Source: Streptomyces cinnabarinus
Lineage (GTDB): Bacteria > Actinomycetota > Actinomycetes > Streptomycetales > Streptomycetaceae
Direction of reading: 5' to 3'
Length of the DNA: 64,000 bases
Assembly (NCBI RefSeq): GCF_027270315.1
Contig: NZ_CP114413.1
Span: 8,742,001 to 8,806,000 of the forward strand
A program made the translations under genes and the position numbers. The notes beneath the pieces were generated by a model, which worked only from the letters and a program-made list of their open reading frames with translations, had not been told where the DNA came from and searched no databases. Below are positions 51,638 to 60,407 of the stretch, one piece after another (within the stretch, counting starts at the first letter, position 1; each line of letters begins with the position of its first letter).

Positions 51638-52318
51638 GTGCGGACGCTCGCGCTGCGCCGTGGCGCGCGTGTCGTGGTGGTCGCGGAGGAATGGTACGAC
51701 GCGTTCGCCGTCGTCACTCGCGGGCGGGTCCAGCTGGAACTGCGCGACGGCGAGCCCGGGCCGGTCCTTGGACGCGACGCCGGGTTCTGGCTCCGCGGCA
51801 CCGGCGTCCGCGCGTTGCGGAACCCCGGCCGTCGTACGGCGAGGGTGCGCGTGGCCGTACGCCAGCTACCGAACGATGGAGGAACGAACGACATGAGCCA
51901 GGTATCGGGCCGGACCGGTCACACCCATCGACTCCGCGGGCTCGTCGGCACCGGCCTCGTTGCCACGCTCGTAGCGACGGTGGCCACCACGCTCGCCGCT
52001 GCGCTGGCACAGGCCGTTGGCGTCGACTTCGAGATCCCTGATGGCGGCGAGACGATCCCGTTGTCCGGGTTCGCCGTGGTGACCGGATTCTTCTCGGTCG
52101 TGGGTGTCGTCATCGCCGTCGCTCTTCGACGCTGGAGCAATCGCCCGGCCGAGCGATTCGCGTGGACGGCGGTTTCACTGACCGTGATCTCGCTGGTCCC
52201 GCCCCTCCTCACCGGGGCGAACACCGCCACCACGATCACCCTCCTCGGGCTGCACCTCGTCGCTGCGACGGTAATGATCCCTACCCTGACGCGGAGCCTT
52301 TGCACCCGGACCGAGTGA
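51638..52318 (+). CDS. Cupin-like segment in frame with a DUF6069-type membrane protein
   Basis: A single frame runs from a GTG at 51638 to 52318. The first 80 residues (VVVVAEEWYDAFAVVTRGRV, ARDAGFWLRG-like GRDAGFWLRGTGVRALRNPG) resemble a small cupin-type beta domain. From the ATG at 51894, preceded by GGAGG at a spacing of 10, a separate protein of 141 residues reads. It has four membrane segments (GLVATLVATVATTLAAALA and others), matching small DUF6069-type membrane proteins. I think translation often starts at 51894, and that the upstream part is either a fusion or a gene that lost its stop. It follows the ECF sigma gene by 5 bp. Confidence 0.65.
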   Translation: MRTLALRRGARVVVVAEEWYDAFAVVTRGRVQLELRDGEPGPVLGRDAGFWLRGTGVRALRNPGRRTARVRVAVRQLPNDGGTNDMSQVSGRTGHTHRLRGLVGTGLVATLVATVATTLAAALAQAVGVDFEIPDGGETIPLSGFAVVTGFFSVVGVVIAVALRRWSNRPAERFAWTAVSLTVISLVPPLLTGANTATTITLLGLHLVAATVMIPTLTRSLCTRTE

Positions 52319-52547
52319 CGATCCCGTCACGGGTTGTCGTAGAACCACGCCAGTTCGCGCACCAGGTCCCGCTCGGACTCGGGTAATCCCTCGAGCTCCG
52401 CGGACAGATCGCAGCTGGGTCATCCGTGGCTGGCTTTGCTACTGGCCGCCCTCGTCGGGCGGTTGAACAAGCGCCTGCGGGCTCGCAATCGCCATCCGAC
52501 AAGACCCGCTCGAATCTCCACGGCTTGATGTATTCCGATATAGGCAT
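52319..52547. other. Short intergenic region with a possible gene remnant
   Basis: On the minus strand, 52327-52410 encodes a well-formed C-terminal tail (LSAELEGLPESERDLVREL, then AWFYDNP and stop) but has no start. Upstream it is closed by a stop codon. It may be the end of a deleted gene. An AT-richer promoter-like stretch (52528-52548) precedes the ArsR gene. Confidence 0.35.
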
Positions 52548-52901
52548 ATGATGGCTGTCATGGCACGAGCAGCGACGACGTCGGATGCGTTCAACGCGAT
52601 CGCCGAGCCGCAGCGCCGGGACATCCTGGCGCTGCTGCGGGCGGGTGAGCGGCCCGTGACCGACCTGGCTCACGAGCTGGGGATGAGCCAGCCGCAGGCG
52701 TCCAAGCACCTGCGGGTGCTCCGGGAGGTGGGGCTGGTGCGGGTGCGTGGGGTGGGCAAGCAGCGTCTCTACGGGTTGGACGCTCGCGGGCTGCGGCCGA
52801 TACACGAGTGGGTCGGCGGGTTCGAGCAGTTCTGGAACGAGAGCTTCGACCGCCTGGACACCTATGTGCAGGACCTGAAGCAGGCACGGCAGGAGGGATG
52901 A
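52548..52901 (+). CDS. ArsR-family winged-helix repressor
   Basis: The 117-residue regulator has the ArsR winged helix: AIAEPQRRDILALLRAGERP, then DLAHELGMSQPQASKHLRVL and VRGVGKQRLYGL for the wing. No cysteine metal site is visible, so it belongs to the non-metal group linked to SRPBCC genes. Three Met codons (52548, 52551, 52560) are possible starts; the one at 52560 (MARAATTSDA) suits family length best. It forms an operon with an SRPBCC gene (3 bp) and a reductase-like gene. It probably represses its own operon. Confidence 0.88.
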   Translation: MMAVMARAATTSDAFNAIAEPQRRDILALLRAGERPVTDLAHELGMSQPQASKHLRVLREVGLVRVRGVGKQRLYGLDARGLRPIHEWVGGFEQFWNESFDRLDTYVQDLKQARQEG

Positions 52902-52904
52902 CCG

Positions 52905-53411
52905 ATGGCAGAGGCAAGGCAGGACACGCGGGCGGAGTCGGTGACGACCGACCGGGAGATCGTGATCTCCCGGGTTATCGACGCCCCGCGGGAGCTGGTG
53001 TTCGAGGCGTTCACCGAGGTCCGGCACCTGTCGCAGTGGTGGGGTCCGGAGGGGTTCACCACGACGACGCGGTCCTTCGAGTTCCGCGAGGGCGGGGAGT
53101 GGGACTTCGTGCTGCACGGTCCGGACGGGACCGACTACTCCGAGTGGATCCGCTGGCGGCGGATCGTCCCGGCGGAGCGGATCGAGCTGCTGCACGGTGA
53201 GTCGCCCGACGACCCGAACGCCTTCGAGTCGGTGCTGACCTTCACCCCGGACGGCGCGGCGACCCGGATCGAGATGCGCACGCTGTTCCCCACCAAGGAA
53301 CTGCGCGACCAGGCGGTCGAGAAGTACCACGCGATCGAAGGCGGCCGGCAGACCCTGAGCAGCCTGGCGGCCTACGTCGCCGACCTCGTGCGGAAGGGGG
53401 CGGAGAACTGA
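52905..53411 (+). CDS. SRPBCC/AHSA1-domain protein
   Basis: The 168-residue protein shows the AHSA1 pattern: ISRVIDAPRELVFEAFTEV, LSQWWGPEGFTTTTRSFEFR and GGEWDFVLHGPDGTDYSEWI. The C-terminal helix follows. Such proteins commonly pair with ArsR-type regulators in actinobacteria. AGGAGGG precedes the ATG. The TGA overlaps the next gene's ATG by one base. A ligand-binding or stress-response role is likely but unproven. Confidence 0.9.
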   Translation: MAEARQDTRAESVTTDREIVISRVIDAPRELVFEAFTEVRHLSQWWGPEGFTTTTRSFEFREGGEWDFVLHGPDGTDYSEWIRWRRIVPAERIELLHGESPDDPNAFESVLTFTPDGAATRIEMRTLFPTKELRDQAVEKYHAIEGGRQTLSSLAAYVADLVRKGAEN

Positions 53412-54079
53412 TGGCCGGGAAGGTGTTCTTCAGTGTGTCGATGTCGCTGGACGGCTTCATCGCGCCCGAGTCCGTGCCGAATGAGGACATCCTCTTCGCA
53501 CCCGACAAGCAGGACGACCCGGACGTCCAACGCTGGGCGGCGCAGTGGACGGAACTCCAGCAGTGGGTCTTCCCGCTGCGGTTCTTCCGGGAGAACCTGA
53601 AGCTGGGCGAGGGCGGCGAGGAGGGCCGCGACAACGACATCGCGCGGGAGACGTTCGAGCGCACGGGCGCGAGCGTCATGGGCAAGCGCATGTTCGACCT
53701 CGGCGAGCAGGCATGGCCGGAGGAGGCGCCGTTCCACACGCCGGTCTACGTCGTGACCCACACCAAGCGTGACCCGTGGGAGCGGCCCGGCGGCACCACG
53801 TTCCATTTCGTCACCGACGGCATCGAGCACGCCCTCGACCAGGCCCGCGAGGCCGCCGGCGACCGGGACGTCCGTATCGCCGGCGGCGGTGCGACGATCC
53901 TGGAGTACGTGAACGCCGGACTGGTCGACGAGTTCTCGATCGCGCTGTCACCGGTGCTCTTCGGCTCCGGAACCCGCCTCTTCGAGGGCGTGGACGCGTC
54001 CAGGATCGCGCTGGAGCAGGTCCGTTCGGAGCCGTCGTCACGGGTGACGCACCTGACCTACGCCGTGCGCCAGAGGTAA
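53411..54079 (+). CDS. Dihydrofolate reductase/RibD C-domain family protein
   Basis: The 222-residue protein fits the DHFR-like RibD C-terminal family: FFSVSMSLDGFIAPESVPNE at the start, GASVMGKRMFDLGEQAWPE, and a nucleotide-binding block DVRIAGGGATILEYVNAGLV. The end (LSPVLFGSGTRLFEGVD) is also typical. It would use NADPH to reduce an unknown substrate. It is the third gene of the ArsR operon, with a 1-bp overlap. These trios are frequent in streptomycetes, with no established substrate. Confidence 0.88.
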   Translation: MAGKVFFSVSMSLDGFIAPESVPNEDILFAPDKQDDPDVQRWAAQWTELQQWVFPLRFFRENLKLGEGGEEGRDNDIARETFERTGASVMGKRMFDLGEQAWPEEAPFHTPVYVVTHTKRDPWERPGGTTFHFVTDGIEHALDQAREAAGDRDVRIAGGGATILEYVNAGLVDEFSIALSPVLFGSGTRLFEGVDASRIALEQVRSEPSSRVTHLTYAVRQR

Positions 54080-54107
54080 CCGCAGAACCACTTCACCCGG
54101 GTGGGTG

Positions 54108-54716
54108 TCAGGGTGCCGTCCGGCGTGCTGCGTTCTCGCGCCACTCCCGGCCGATCGATCGCATCAGCGCCGGGTACACGCCCAGGTACCGGAAGGGTTT
54201 GATGCCTAGCATGTACAGGGAACCGAGGCGGCCGTTGGGCTTGACCAGGACCGCCATCTGGCCGTGGTAGCCGCCCTTCCCGTCGGCGACCCACCCGATG
54301 TGCATGACCCCGTGCATGGTCTTGTTGGCGTACTCGGCGGCCCACTCATCGTGTGTCTGGAAGACGGAGGTGAAGGGCGCCGAGGTGAGGTCGGGCCCCC
54401 GCGTGCCGTCGCGCAGGTCGTCGGGCAGGCGGTCGCGCAGGGTCTCCACCCGGCCGCCGACGCCCGAGTCCGGCTTGTCCCAGCCGAGCAGCGCGCCGAG
54501 CTTCCAGCGGACGGCGAAGAGGAAGCGGCCCACGGGGTTGCCGCCGTCCGGACCATCCTTGCCGTTCGCCATCTGCTCGACGAGGTGCTGGAGGTCGTGA
54601 GGGCCGCCCGGCGTCGGCAGCATCCACAGATCCTCGAGCCGGAAGTCGCCGGCGATCTCATGGATCCGCCAGGGGCGGGTTGTGTGGTCGGTCGAGGGAA
54701 GGCGCAGATCACTCAT
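54108..54716 (-). CDS. DUF2867-type protein
   Basis: The 202-residue protein resembles the DUF2867 family: RIHEIAGDFRLEDLWMLPTP, GRFLFAVRWKLGALLGWDKP, TMHGVMHIGWVADGKGGYHG and GIKPFRYLGVYPALMRSIGR. No enzymatic residues can be assigned. It is divergent from a TetR gene, and two matching operators lie between them, so it is almost certainly the TetR target. Its start at 54716 has GGGG(T)-type weak ribosome pairing. Function is unknown. Confidence 0.85.
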   Translation of the reverse strand: MSDLRLPSTDHTTRPWRIHEIAGDFRLEDLWMLPTPGGPHDLQHLVEQMANGKDGPDGGNPVGRFLFAVRWKLGALLGWDKPDSGVGGRVETLRDRLPDDLRDGTRGPDLTSAPFTSVFQTHDEWAAEYANKTMHGVMHIGWVADGKGGYHGQMAVLVKPNGRLGSLYMLGIKPFRYLGVYPALMRSIGREWRENAARRTAP

Positions 54717-54729
54717 GGCGAACCCCTGT

Positions 54730-54747
54730 CTATACGGTGGCGTATAG
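54730..54747. promoter_or_regulatory. TetR operator copy 1
   Basis: CTATACGGTGGCGTATAG is an inverted repeat with perfect 7-bp arms and a 4-bp centre, 14 bp upstream of the DUF2867 start. Confidence 0.8.
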
Positions 54748-54764
54748 ATCGAGCATAGCCTCAT

Positions 54765-54782
54765 CTATACGGCTCCGTATAC
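54765..54782. promoter_or_regulatory. TetR operator copy 2
   Basis: CTATACGGCTCCGTATAC repeats the same arms with one mismatch, centred 35 bp from copy 1 and 30 bp upstream of the TetR start. Two sites suggest co-operative control in both directions. Confidence 0.8.
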
Positions 54783-54811
54783 TAGCTCCGACCGGTGAGG
54801 GGAGTCAGGGC

Positions 54812-55369
54812 ATGGGCGCGATCCGTACGCCGAGGGACAAGTGGATCGAGGAGGGGCTGCGGGCGCTTGCCGCCGGTGGCCCCGAGGCCGTCCGGGTCGA
54901 GGTCCTCGCCCAGACGCTCGGCGTCAGCAAAGGCGGCTTCTACGGTTATTTCCGCAATCGCGCCGCCCTGCTGGAGGAGATGCTCGACACCTGGGAGCGC
55001 GGAGTCACCGAGGATGTCATAGAACGGATCGAACGCGACGGCGGCGACGCCCGCGAACGCCTCGGCCGCCTCTTCGACTTCGTGGGGTCCAGTGAGACAC
55101 CCGTGACCAACGCCGGAGTCGAGCTCGCGATCCGCGACTGGGCCCGGCGCGACGAAGACGTCGCCCAGTGCCTCCGCCGGGCCGACAACCGGCGCATGGA
55201 CTATCTGCGCGAGCTCTACGGAGCCTTCTGCCCCGACGAGGGCGATGTCGAGGCCCGCTGCCTGATCACCTTCTCACTGCGCATCGGCGACCACCTCATC
55301 GCGGCCGACAACGGACCGCGCAGCCGCCCGGAAGTCCTCGCCGCGGTCAGGGCCCGGCTGTTGGGCTGA
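54812..55369 (+). CDS. TetR-family repressor of the DUF2867 gene
   Basis: The 185-residue regulator has the TetR helix-turn-helix at about residues 8-50 (EAVRVEVLAQTLGVSKGGFY, then GYFRNRAALLEEML). Its C-domain has AIRDWARRDEDVAQCLRRAD. The ATG at 54812 follows GAGGGGAG. Two near-identical palindromes upstream make autoregulation and repression of the divergent DUF2867 gene very likely. The inducing ligand is unknown. Confidence 0.92.
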   Translation: MGAIRTPRDKWIEEGLRALAAGGPEAVRVEVLAQTLGVSKGGFYGYFRNRAALLEEMLDTWERGVTEDVIERIERDGGDARERLGRLFDFVGSSETPVTNAGVELAIRDWARRDEDVAQCLRRADNRRMDYLRELYGAFCPDEGDVEARCLITFSLRIGDHLIAADNGPRSRPEVLAAVRARLLG

Positions 55370-55670
55370 TGAGCTGTTGCGGTCGCGAAGGGTGAACTTG
55401 CCATCGGTGACCCTTGCGTCGGCGGCCGACGCCACGTGGGCGAGCGGCGGCCGTGCACGCCGCCGGGATGTGCAGTCGTAAGTCCGCTCGCTGTTGCACC
55501 CTCCGGCAAGTGAGTTGGTGACAGCGCTGTCGTCTGCCGCATCCGCACGCACTCCGGTCGACACCGAAGTTGAACTCCTTCTTGGCAGCGGGCAGTCGCA
55601 GGGTTAACGTGCCTCGACCGTGTTCTCCCGAACTGTCGATCTGTCTCATGACCTGCGTGAGAGGACCGTT
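55370..55670. other. Intergenic region, no gene seen
   Basis: The 301 bp between the TetR gene and the aminopeptidase hold no supported coding region or clear hairpin. The promoter of the aminopeptidase is presumably here, but I cannot place it. Confidence 0.5.
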
Positions 55671-57224
55671 ATGTCCGCACGTCGAAGAACGGTGGTGACC
55701 GCCACCCTGGCCGCCGCCGCACTTGTCTCCCCGCTGCTCGTCGCCGGACCCGCCACCGCGGGTTCCGGCAGTCCGAGCCCGGCCAACCGGGGTGACGCAC
55801 TGGCGAGGCAACTCGTCAAGGAGTCCACAGCCAAGGACGCCTTTCGCCATCTGAAGGTCTTTCAAGCGATAGCCGACCACAGCGGTGACACCCGGGTGGC
55901 CGGCTCGAAGGGTCACCAACTGTCGGCCGCCTACGTGGAGGCCGTGCTCAAGGCCGCGGGCTACAAAGTGACCCGTCACGAGTTCGACTTCGTCTATACC
56001 GACGAGATCGCCGAGTCCCTCGCCGTGGTCTCGCCCACCCCGCGCGACATCCCCATCCAGCTGATGACGTACACCGCCAGCGGCCCCGAGGGCGGCGTGA
56101 CCGCGGACGTGGCCGTCGCTCCCGTGGACGCCGACGGAACCAACGGCTGCGACGCCACCGACTTCGCCGCCGGTGCCTTCACCGGCAAGATCGCCCTGAT
56201 CAAGCGCGGTGGCTGCACCTTCGCCGTCAAGCAGGCCAACGCCCACGCGGCGGGCGCGGTCGGCGCCGTGATCTACAACAACACCGGGGGCGCCCTCAAC
56301 GGCACCATCGGCGACTCGACCCTCGGCAAGATCCCCACTGGCGGCATCACCCAGGCGGACGGCGAGGCGCTGGCCGCCGAGGCGGCCACGGGGCCGGTCA
56401 AGGTCACCCTCGACATCCGTGAACTGCGGGAGAACCGCAAGACCTTCAACGTCGTGGCGGAGACGCGCGGCGGCGACGCGGACAACACCGTCTTCCTCGG
56501 AGCCCACCTGGACTCGGTCAACGAGGGACCGGGCATCAACGACAACGGCTCCGGCTCGGCCGGCATCCTCCAGGTCGCGCAGAAGCTGGCCAAGTCCCAG
56601 GGCAAGGTCAAGAACAAGGTGAAGTTCGCCTGGTGGTCGGCCGAGGAGTTCGGCCTGCTGGGCTCGGAGGCGTACGTCGCCTCGCTCACGGAAGAGCAGA
56701 AGAAGCAGATCAAGCTCTACCTGAACTTCGACATGATCGGCTCGCCGAACGCCGCCTACTTCGTCTACGACGGCGACGACTCGGACGCCACCGGTGCCGG
56801 CCCCGGCCCCGAGGGCTCGGCCCAACTGGAGAAGGGCATCAACGACTTCCTCGACTCCAAGGGTATCCCGCACGAGGGCACCGACTTCACCGGCCGCTCG
56901 GACTACGGCCCGTTCATCGAGGTCGGCATCCCCTCCGGCGGCACCTTCACCGGTGCGGAGGGCATCAAGACCGAGGCGCAGGCCGCGAAGTTCGGCGGCC
57001 AGGCGGGTGTGGCGTATGACGTGAACTACCACGCCCCGGGCGATGACATCGACAACATCAACTTGCGCGCGTTCGACATCAACATCGACGTCATCGCCGA
57101 TGCGGTCGGCCACTACGCGTACGACCTCGCACCGCTCACCCAGCCGGTGAACTCCGCCCCGACGGACGGGGATTCCGGCAGCGGCGGCGGCCTGCACGAC
57201 GGCCACGGGCACGTGACCGAGTAG
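55671..57224 (+). CDS. Secreted M28 aminopeptidase with PA domain (SGAP-like)
   Basis: The 517-residue protein begins with an Arg-rich signal peptide (about 1-32, with cleavage after GPATA). A PA domain insert lies at about 145-255 (GAFTGKIALIKRGGCTFAVK). The peptidase core follows with zinc ligands His and Asp in FLGAHLDSVNEGPGINDNGS. The catalytic pair is WWSAEEFGLLGSEAY, the next Asp is in LNFDMIGSPN and the last His in NYHAPGDDIDNI. It should release N-terminal hydrophobic residues outside the cell. GAGAGGA precedes the ATG at 55671. A strong terminator follows. Confidence 0.93.
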   Translation: MSARRRTVVTATLAAAALVSPLLVAGPATAGSGSPSPANRGDALARQLVKESTAKDAFRHLKVFQAIADHSGDTRVAGSKGHQLSAAYVEAVLKAAGYKVTRHEFDFVYTDEIAESLAVVSPTPRDIPIQLMTYTASGPEGGVTADVAVAPVDADGTNGCDATDFAAGAFTGKIALIKRGGCTFAVKQANAHAAGAVGAVIYNNTGGALNGTIGDSTLGKIPTGGITQADGEALAAEAATGPVKVTLDIRELRENRKTFNVVAETRGGDADNTVFLGAHLDSVNEGPGINDNGSGSAGILQVAQKLAKSQGKVKNKVKFAWWSAEEFGLLGSEAYVASLTEEQKKQIKLYLNFDMIGSPNAAYFVYDGDDSDATGAGPGPEGSAQLEKGINDFLDSKGIPHEGTDFTGRSDYGPFIEVGIPSGGTFTGAEGIKTEAQAAKFGGQAGVAYDVNYHAPGDDIDNINLRAFDINIDVIADAVGHYAYDLAPLTQPVNSAPTDGDSGSGGGLHDGHGHVTE

Positions 57225-57243
57225 ACGCTCCACCGATCAGCGC

Positions 57244-57271
57244 ACTGCGGCCTCCGCGAGGGGGCCGCAGT
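57244..57271 (+). terminator. Terminator after the aminopeptidase gene
   Basis: ACTGCGGCC and GGCCGCAGT form a perfect 9-bp stem around a 10-nt loop, followed by CGTGTTTT. Confidence 0.88.
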
Positions 57272-57306
57272 CGTGTTTTATGCGCTCCCGCAGCACCAAG
57301 CACGTT

Positions 57307-57324
57307 CTTGAGAGCGCTCTCAAG
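57307..57324. promoter_or_regulatory. LacI-type operator 1
   Basis: CTTGAGAGCGCTCTCAAG is a perfect 18-bp palindrome with the CG centre typical of LacI/GalR operators. It lies 230 bp upstream of the glucanase start. Confidence 0.8.
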
Positions 57325-57463
57325 GTTGAGAGTGAAGCGTGCCTGCGTCATGGGTGATCGGTCAAGTCTCGAAGGCGGAACGGGTTCGGCTCGGGGTTCA
57401 ACTGCCTTCTGTGTCAAATCTATTGACGTCAACGTTTCATAAGTCTTACGTTTCCGGCCATCT

Positions 57464-57475
57464 GAGAGCGCTCTC
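57464..57475. promoter_or_regulatory. LacI-type operator 2
   Basis: GAGAGCGCTCTC repeats the core palindrome 62 bp upstream of the glucanase start. It follows a TTGACG hexamer (57423-57428) and a weak -10 candidate, so it would lie near the transcription start. Confidence 0.8.
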
Positions 57476-57537
57476 GAAACGTTCCGGACGCACACGGTGA
57501 GACCCCACAACCCGTCGTGATGACACGAGGTACCCCC

Positions 57538-60318
57538 ATGCCAGCCACCCGCAAGAGACCAGCCACCGTGCTGGTCCTGGCCGCCGCCCTGGCCGCCGCC
57601 GGACTCGGTCCGGCCGCGACCCCGGCCGCCGCCGCCACGATCCCCATAGGCGCCGGCAGTTACTCCGATTCCCGCCCCGCCGGTACGACCGGACCCACGA
57701 CCAACACCGGCACGCCGGTCACCCCCAAGGTGACGTCCGCCGCCCAGGGCAAGCCTGTGCCCACCAACGACTGGTGGTCCTCCCTGGCCTTCCAGCGTTA
57801 CGGCGACAACCCGTATTCGACCCCGATGTACGGCCACCCGCTGACCTACCAGGCCGTGTCCGGCGGACTGGAGGTCGGCTACCCGACCACGCCCGCGATC
57901 GTCGGCGAGGGCCGCCAGTACGAGTACGCCCACAAGGCCGACCTCACGCTCGGCCTCACCGGGCTCAACTCGCCCGACACCAAGGCCGATTCATGGTCCG
58001 ACTGGACCGTCACGCCCTACTGGTCCGACGGCACGCACACCCTGCGCACCACCATCGGCCACGGCATGCCCTTCGTCTACGCCAAGGGCTCCGGCGGCGA
58101 CGCCCGGATCACCACGGCGTCCACGCCCACCGTCTTCTCCGACCAGGGCAACGTCCTCGGCATCACGGTCGCCGGACACCACTACGCCCTGTTCGCGCCC
58201 ACCGGCAGCGACTGGAACGTCTCCGGCTCGGCCGTCACCGCGGGCCTGGGCGGCAAGGACTACTTCTCCGTCGCCGTACTGCCCTCCACCGACGCGCTCG
58301 CCACCTACCGCAAGTACGCCTACAGCTTCGTCACCGGCTCCACCGTCAACTGGAACTACAGCGGCGGAACCGTGCGCGCCACCTACACCCTGACCACCGA
58401 GGCGAAGGAGGGCACCGAACGCGGCACGCTCCAGGCCCTCTACCGGCACCAGTGGCTCAACACCTCGGACGCGCTGACCCCGTACACCTACGTCTCCCCG
58501 CGCGGCACCATGAAGGTGCGCGAGTCCGCCTCGTTCACCACCTCGCAGAAGGCCTCCCCGGTCCTGCCCGCCCTGCCGAAGGCGAGCGGCGTCGACGCCA
58601 CACGGCTGCGCGGCTATCTGAACGATGTCGCGAACTCCTCGGACCCGTTCTCGGGTGCCGTCGACACCTACTGGACCGGCAAGGCGCTCGGCAAGCTCGC
58701 CCAACTGGTACCAGTGGCCGACCAGATCGGCGAGGGCGCGATCCGCGACAAGCTCCTCGGGCTCATCAAGGCACGCCTTGAGCAGTGGTTCACCGCGGGC
58801 GGCGCCAACGAGTTCTCCTACGACCAGGCGTGGAAGACCCTCACCGGCTACCCCGCCTCCTACGGCAGCGACAGTGAGCTCAACGACCACCACTTCCACT
58901 ACAGTTACTACGTCTACGCGGCCGCGATCGTCGCCCAGTACGACCAGGCCTGGGCCGCCGACTCCGCCTGGGGCGGCATGGTCAAGACCCTGATCCGCGA
59001 CACGGCCAACGCGAGCCGCACCGACAGCGCCTTCCCCTTCCTGCGCGGCTTCGACGTGTACGCCGGCCACAGCTGGGCCTCGGGCCATCAGGGCTTCGCC
59101 GCCGGCAACAACCAGGAGTCCTCGTCCGAGTCGGTCAACCTCAGCGCGGCACTCGTGCTGTGGGGCTCCGCCACCGGTGACGCCTCGCTGCGCGACCTCG
59201 GCAGCTATCTGCTCACCACCGAGGCGGAGGCCATCGCCCAGTACTGGTTCGACGCCGACGAGCAGGTCTTCCCCTCCTCCTTCGGCCACGACACGGCCGG
59301 CATGGTCTGGGGCAGCGGCGCGGCCTACGCCACCTGGTGGACGGCCAACCCCGAGGAGATCCACGGCATCAACGTCCTGCCGGTGACCGGCGGTTCCCTG
59401 CACCTCGGTGGCGAGAAAGCCGCCATCCGGCGCAACTTGGCCGAGATGGAACGCGAGAACGGCGGCCCCGCCGCCGAATGGCGCGACATCCTCTGGGAGT
59501 TCCAGTCGTTTGCGGACCCGGCGGCGGCCAAGTCCAAGTGGGACGCCGGCCATGCCTCCTACACCCCGGAGGAGGGCGAATCCAAGGCGCACAGCTATCA
59601 CTGGATCGAGGGCCTCGCCGCCCTGGGGGCCCCCGACCCGAGCGTCACCGGGGACCTTCCCTCCTCCGCCGTGTTCGACAACGGCACGACCCGCACCTAC
59701 GTCGCCCACAACTACGGCTCCAGCGCCCGCACGGTGACCTTCTCGGACGGCAAGACCCTGTCCGTACCCGCCCGTTCGACCGCGACCGGCACCGGAACCG
59801 GCGGTGACCCCGACCCGGACCCCGATCCCGATCCGCCGACCGGCAACACCTTCCAGCTGCGCTCCGGCGGCACGCTCACCACGGCCACCGGCGGCACGGC
59901 GGGCAGTGACACCATCGCCTCCGCCGGGGGCACCAACCACGACGGCACTCCGTACCAGCCGCTCGTCTACGAGGTGCGCGGCGTCAACGGCACGCTCACG
60001 TCGGGCGCGAGCACCGCATTCCGGTTCCAGGTCGACGCGGGCACCACGGTCGGCCTCGGCCAGCAGGTGAGGGTCAGCTACGACCTCACCGGCAACGGCT
60101 CCTTCGACCGCACGGAGACGTACCACTACTTCGCCACCGACCCGGTGGCCGGCTGGGAGCAGTACGCCCAGACGCGCGGTCTGAAGTCCTCCACCGGAAG
60201 CCTCGGCAACCTGGCCAACGGCACGGTCCGGCTGGAGGTGTGGAGCGCCATCGGCAACGGCACGACCAAGCTCCAGACGGGCACGGAGAACTCCGTGCTG
60301 GTGATCCCCTTCGGCTGA
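57538..60318 (+). CDS. Secreted GH81 endo-1,3-beta-glucanase with C-terminal CBM56-like domain
   Basis: The 926-residue protein has a signal peptide with Arg-Lys start (ATRKRPATVLVLAAALAAAG). A GH81 catalytic region spans about residues 40-740 (PTNDWWSSLAFQRYG, LNDHHFHYSYYVYAAAIVA, AAGNNQESSSESVNLSAALV). The aspartate in NDHHFHY and the glutamates in NQESSSES fit GH81 catalytic residues. A Asp-Pro repeat linker (DPDPDPDPDP) leads to a C-terminal beta-glucan-binding domain of CBM56 type. It should degrade fungal or callose beta-1,3-glucan. GAGG precedes the ATG at 57538. Two LacI-type operators lie upstream. Confidence 0.92.
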   Translation: MPATRKRPATVLVLAAALAAAGLGPAATPAAAATIPIGAGSYSDSRPAGTTGPTTNTGTPVTPKVTSAAQGKPVPTNDWWSSLAFQRYGDNPYSTPMYGHPLTYQAVSGGLEVGYPTTPAIVGEGRQYEYAHKADLTLGLTGLNSPDTKADSWSDWTVTPYWSDGTHTLRTTIGHGMPFVYAKGSGGDARITTASTPTVFSDQGNVLGITVAGHHYALFAPTGSDWNVSGSAVTAGLGGKDYFSVAVLPSTDALATYRKYAYSFVTGSTVNWNYSGGTVRATYTLTTEAKEGTERGTLQALYRHQWLNTSDALTPYTYVSPRGTMKVRESASFTTSQKASPVLPALPKASGVDATRLRGYLNDVANSSDPFSGAVDTYWTGKALGKLAQLVPVADQIGEGAIRDKLLGLIKARLEQWFTAGGANEFSYDQAWKTLTGYPASYGSDSELNDHHFHYSYYVYAAAIVAQYDQAWAADSAWGGMVKTLIRDTANASRTDSAFPFLRGFDVYAGHSWASGHQGFAAGNNQESSSESVNLSAALVLWGSATGDASLRDLGSYLLTTEAEAIAQYWFDADEQVFPSSFGHDTAGMVWGSGAAYATWWTANPEEIHGINVLPVTGGSLHLGGEKAAIRRNLAEMERENGGPAAEWRDILWEFQSFADPAAAKSKWDAGHASYTPEEGESKAHSYHWIEGLAALGAPDPSVTGDLPSSAVFDNGTTRTYVAHNYGSSARTVTFSDGKTLSVPARSTATGTGTGGDPDPDPDPDPPTGNTFQLRSGGTLTTATGGTAGSDTIASAGGTNHDGTPYQPLVYEVRGVNGTLTSGASTAFRFQVDAGTTVGLGQQVRVSYDLTGNGSFDRTETYHYFATDPVAGWEQYAQTRGLKSSTGSLGNLANGTVRLEVWSAIGNGTTKLQTGTENSVLVIPFG

Positions 60319-60357
60319 CCCGGACGGGTTCACCCCTCTCGGCCCCTCACAGGAGCG

Positions 60358-60391
60358 CGGCGGGCACCGGCGACCGAGCCGGTGCCCGCCG
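60358..60391. terminator. Bidirectional terminator between glucanase and LacI genes
   Basis: A perfect 14-bp inverted repeat (60358-60371 and 60378-60391) with a 6-nt loop lies between convergent genes. Confidence 0.88.
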
Positions 60392-60407
60392 TGTCCGTGC
60401 GAGTGGG

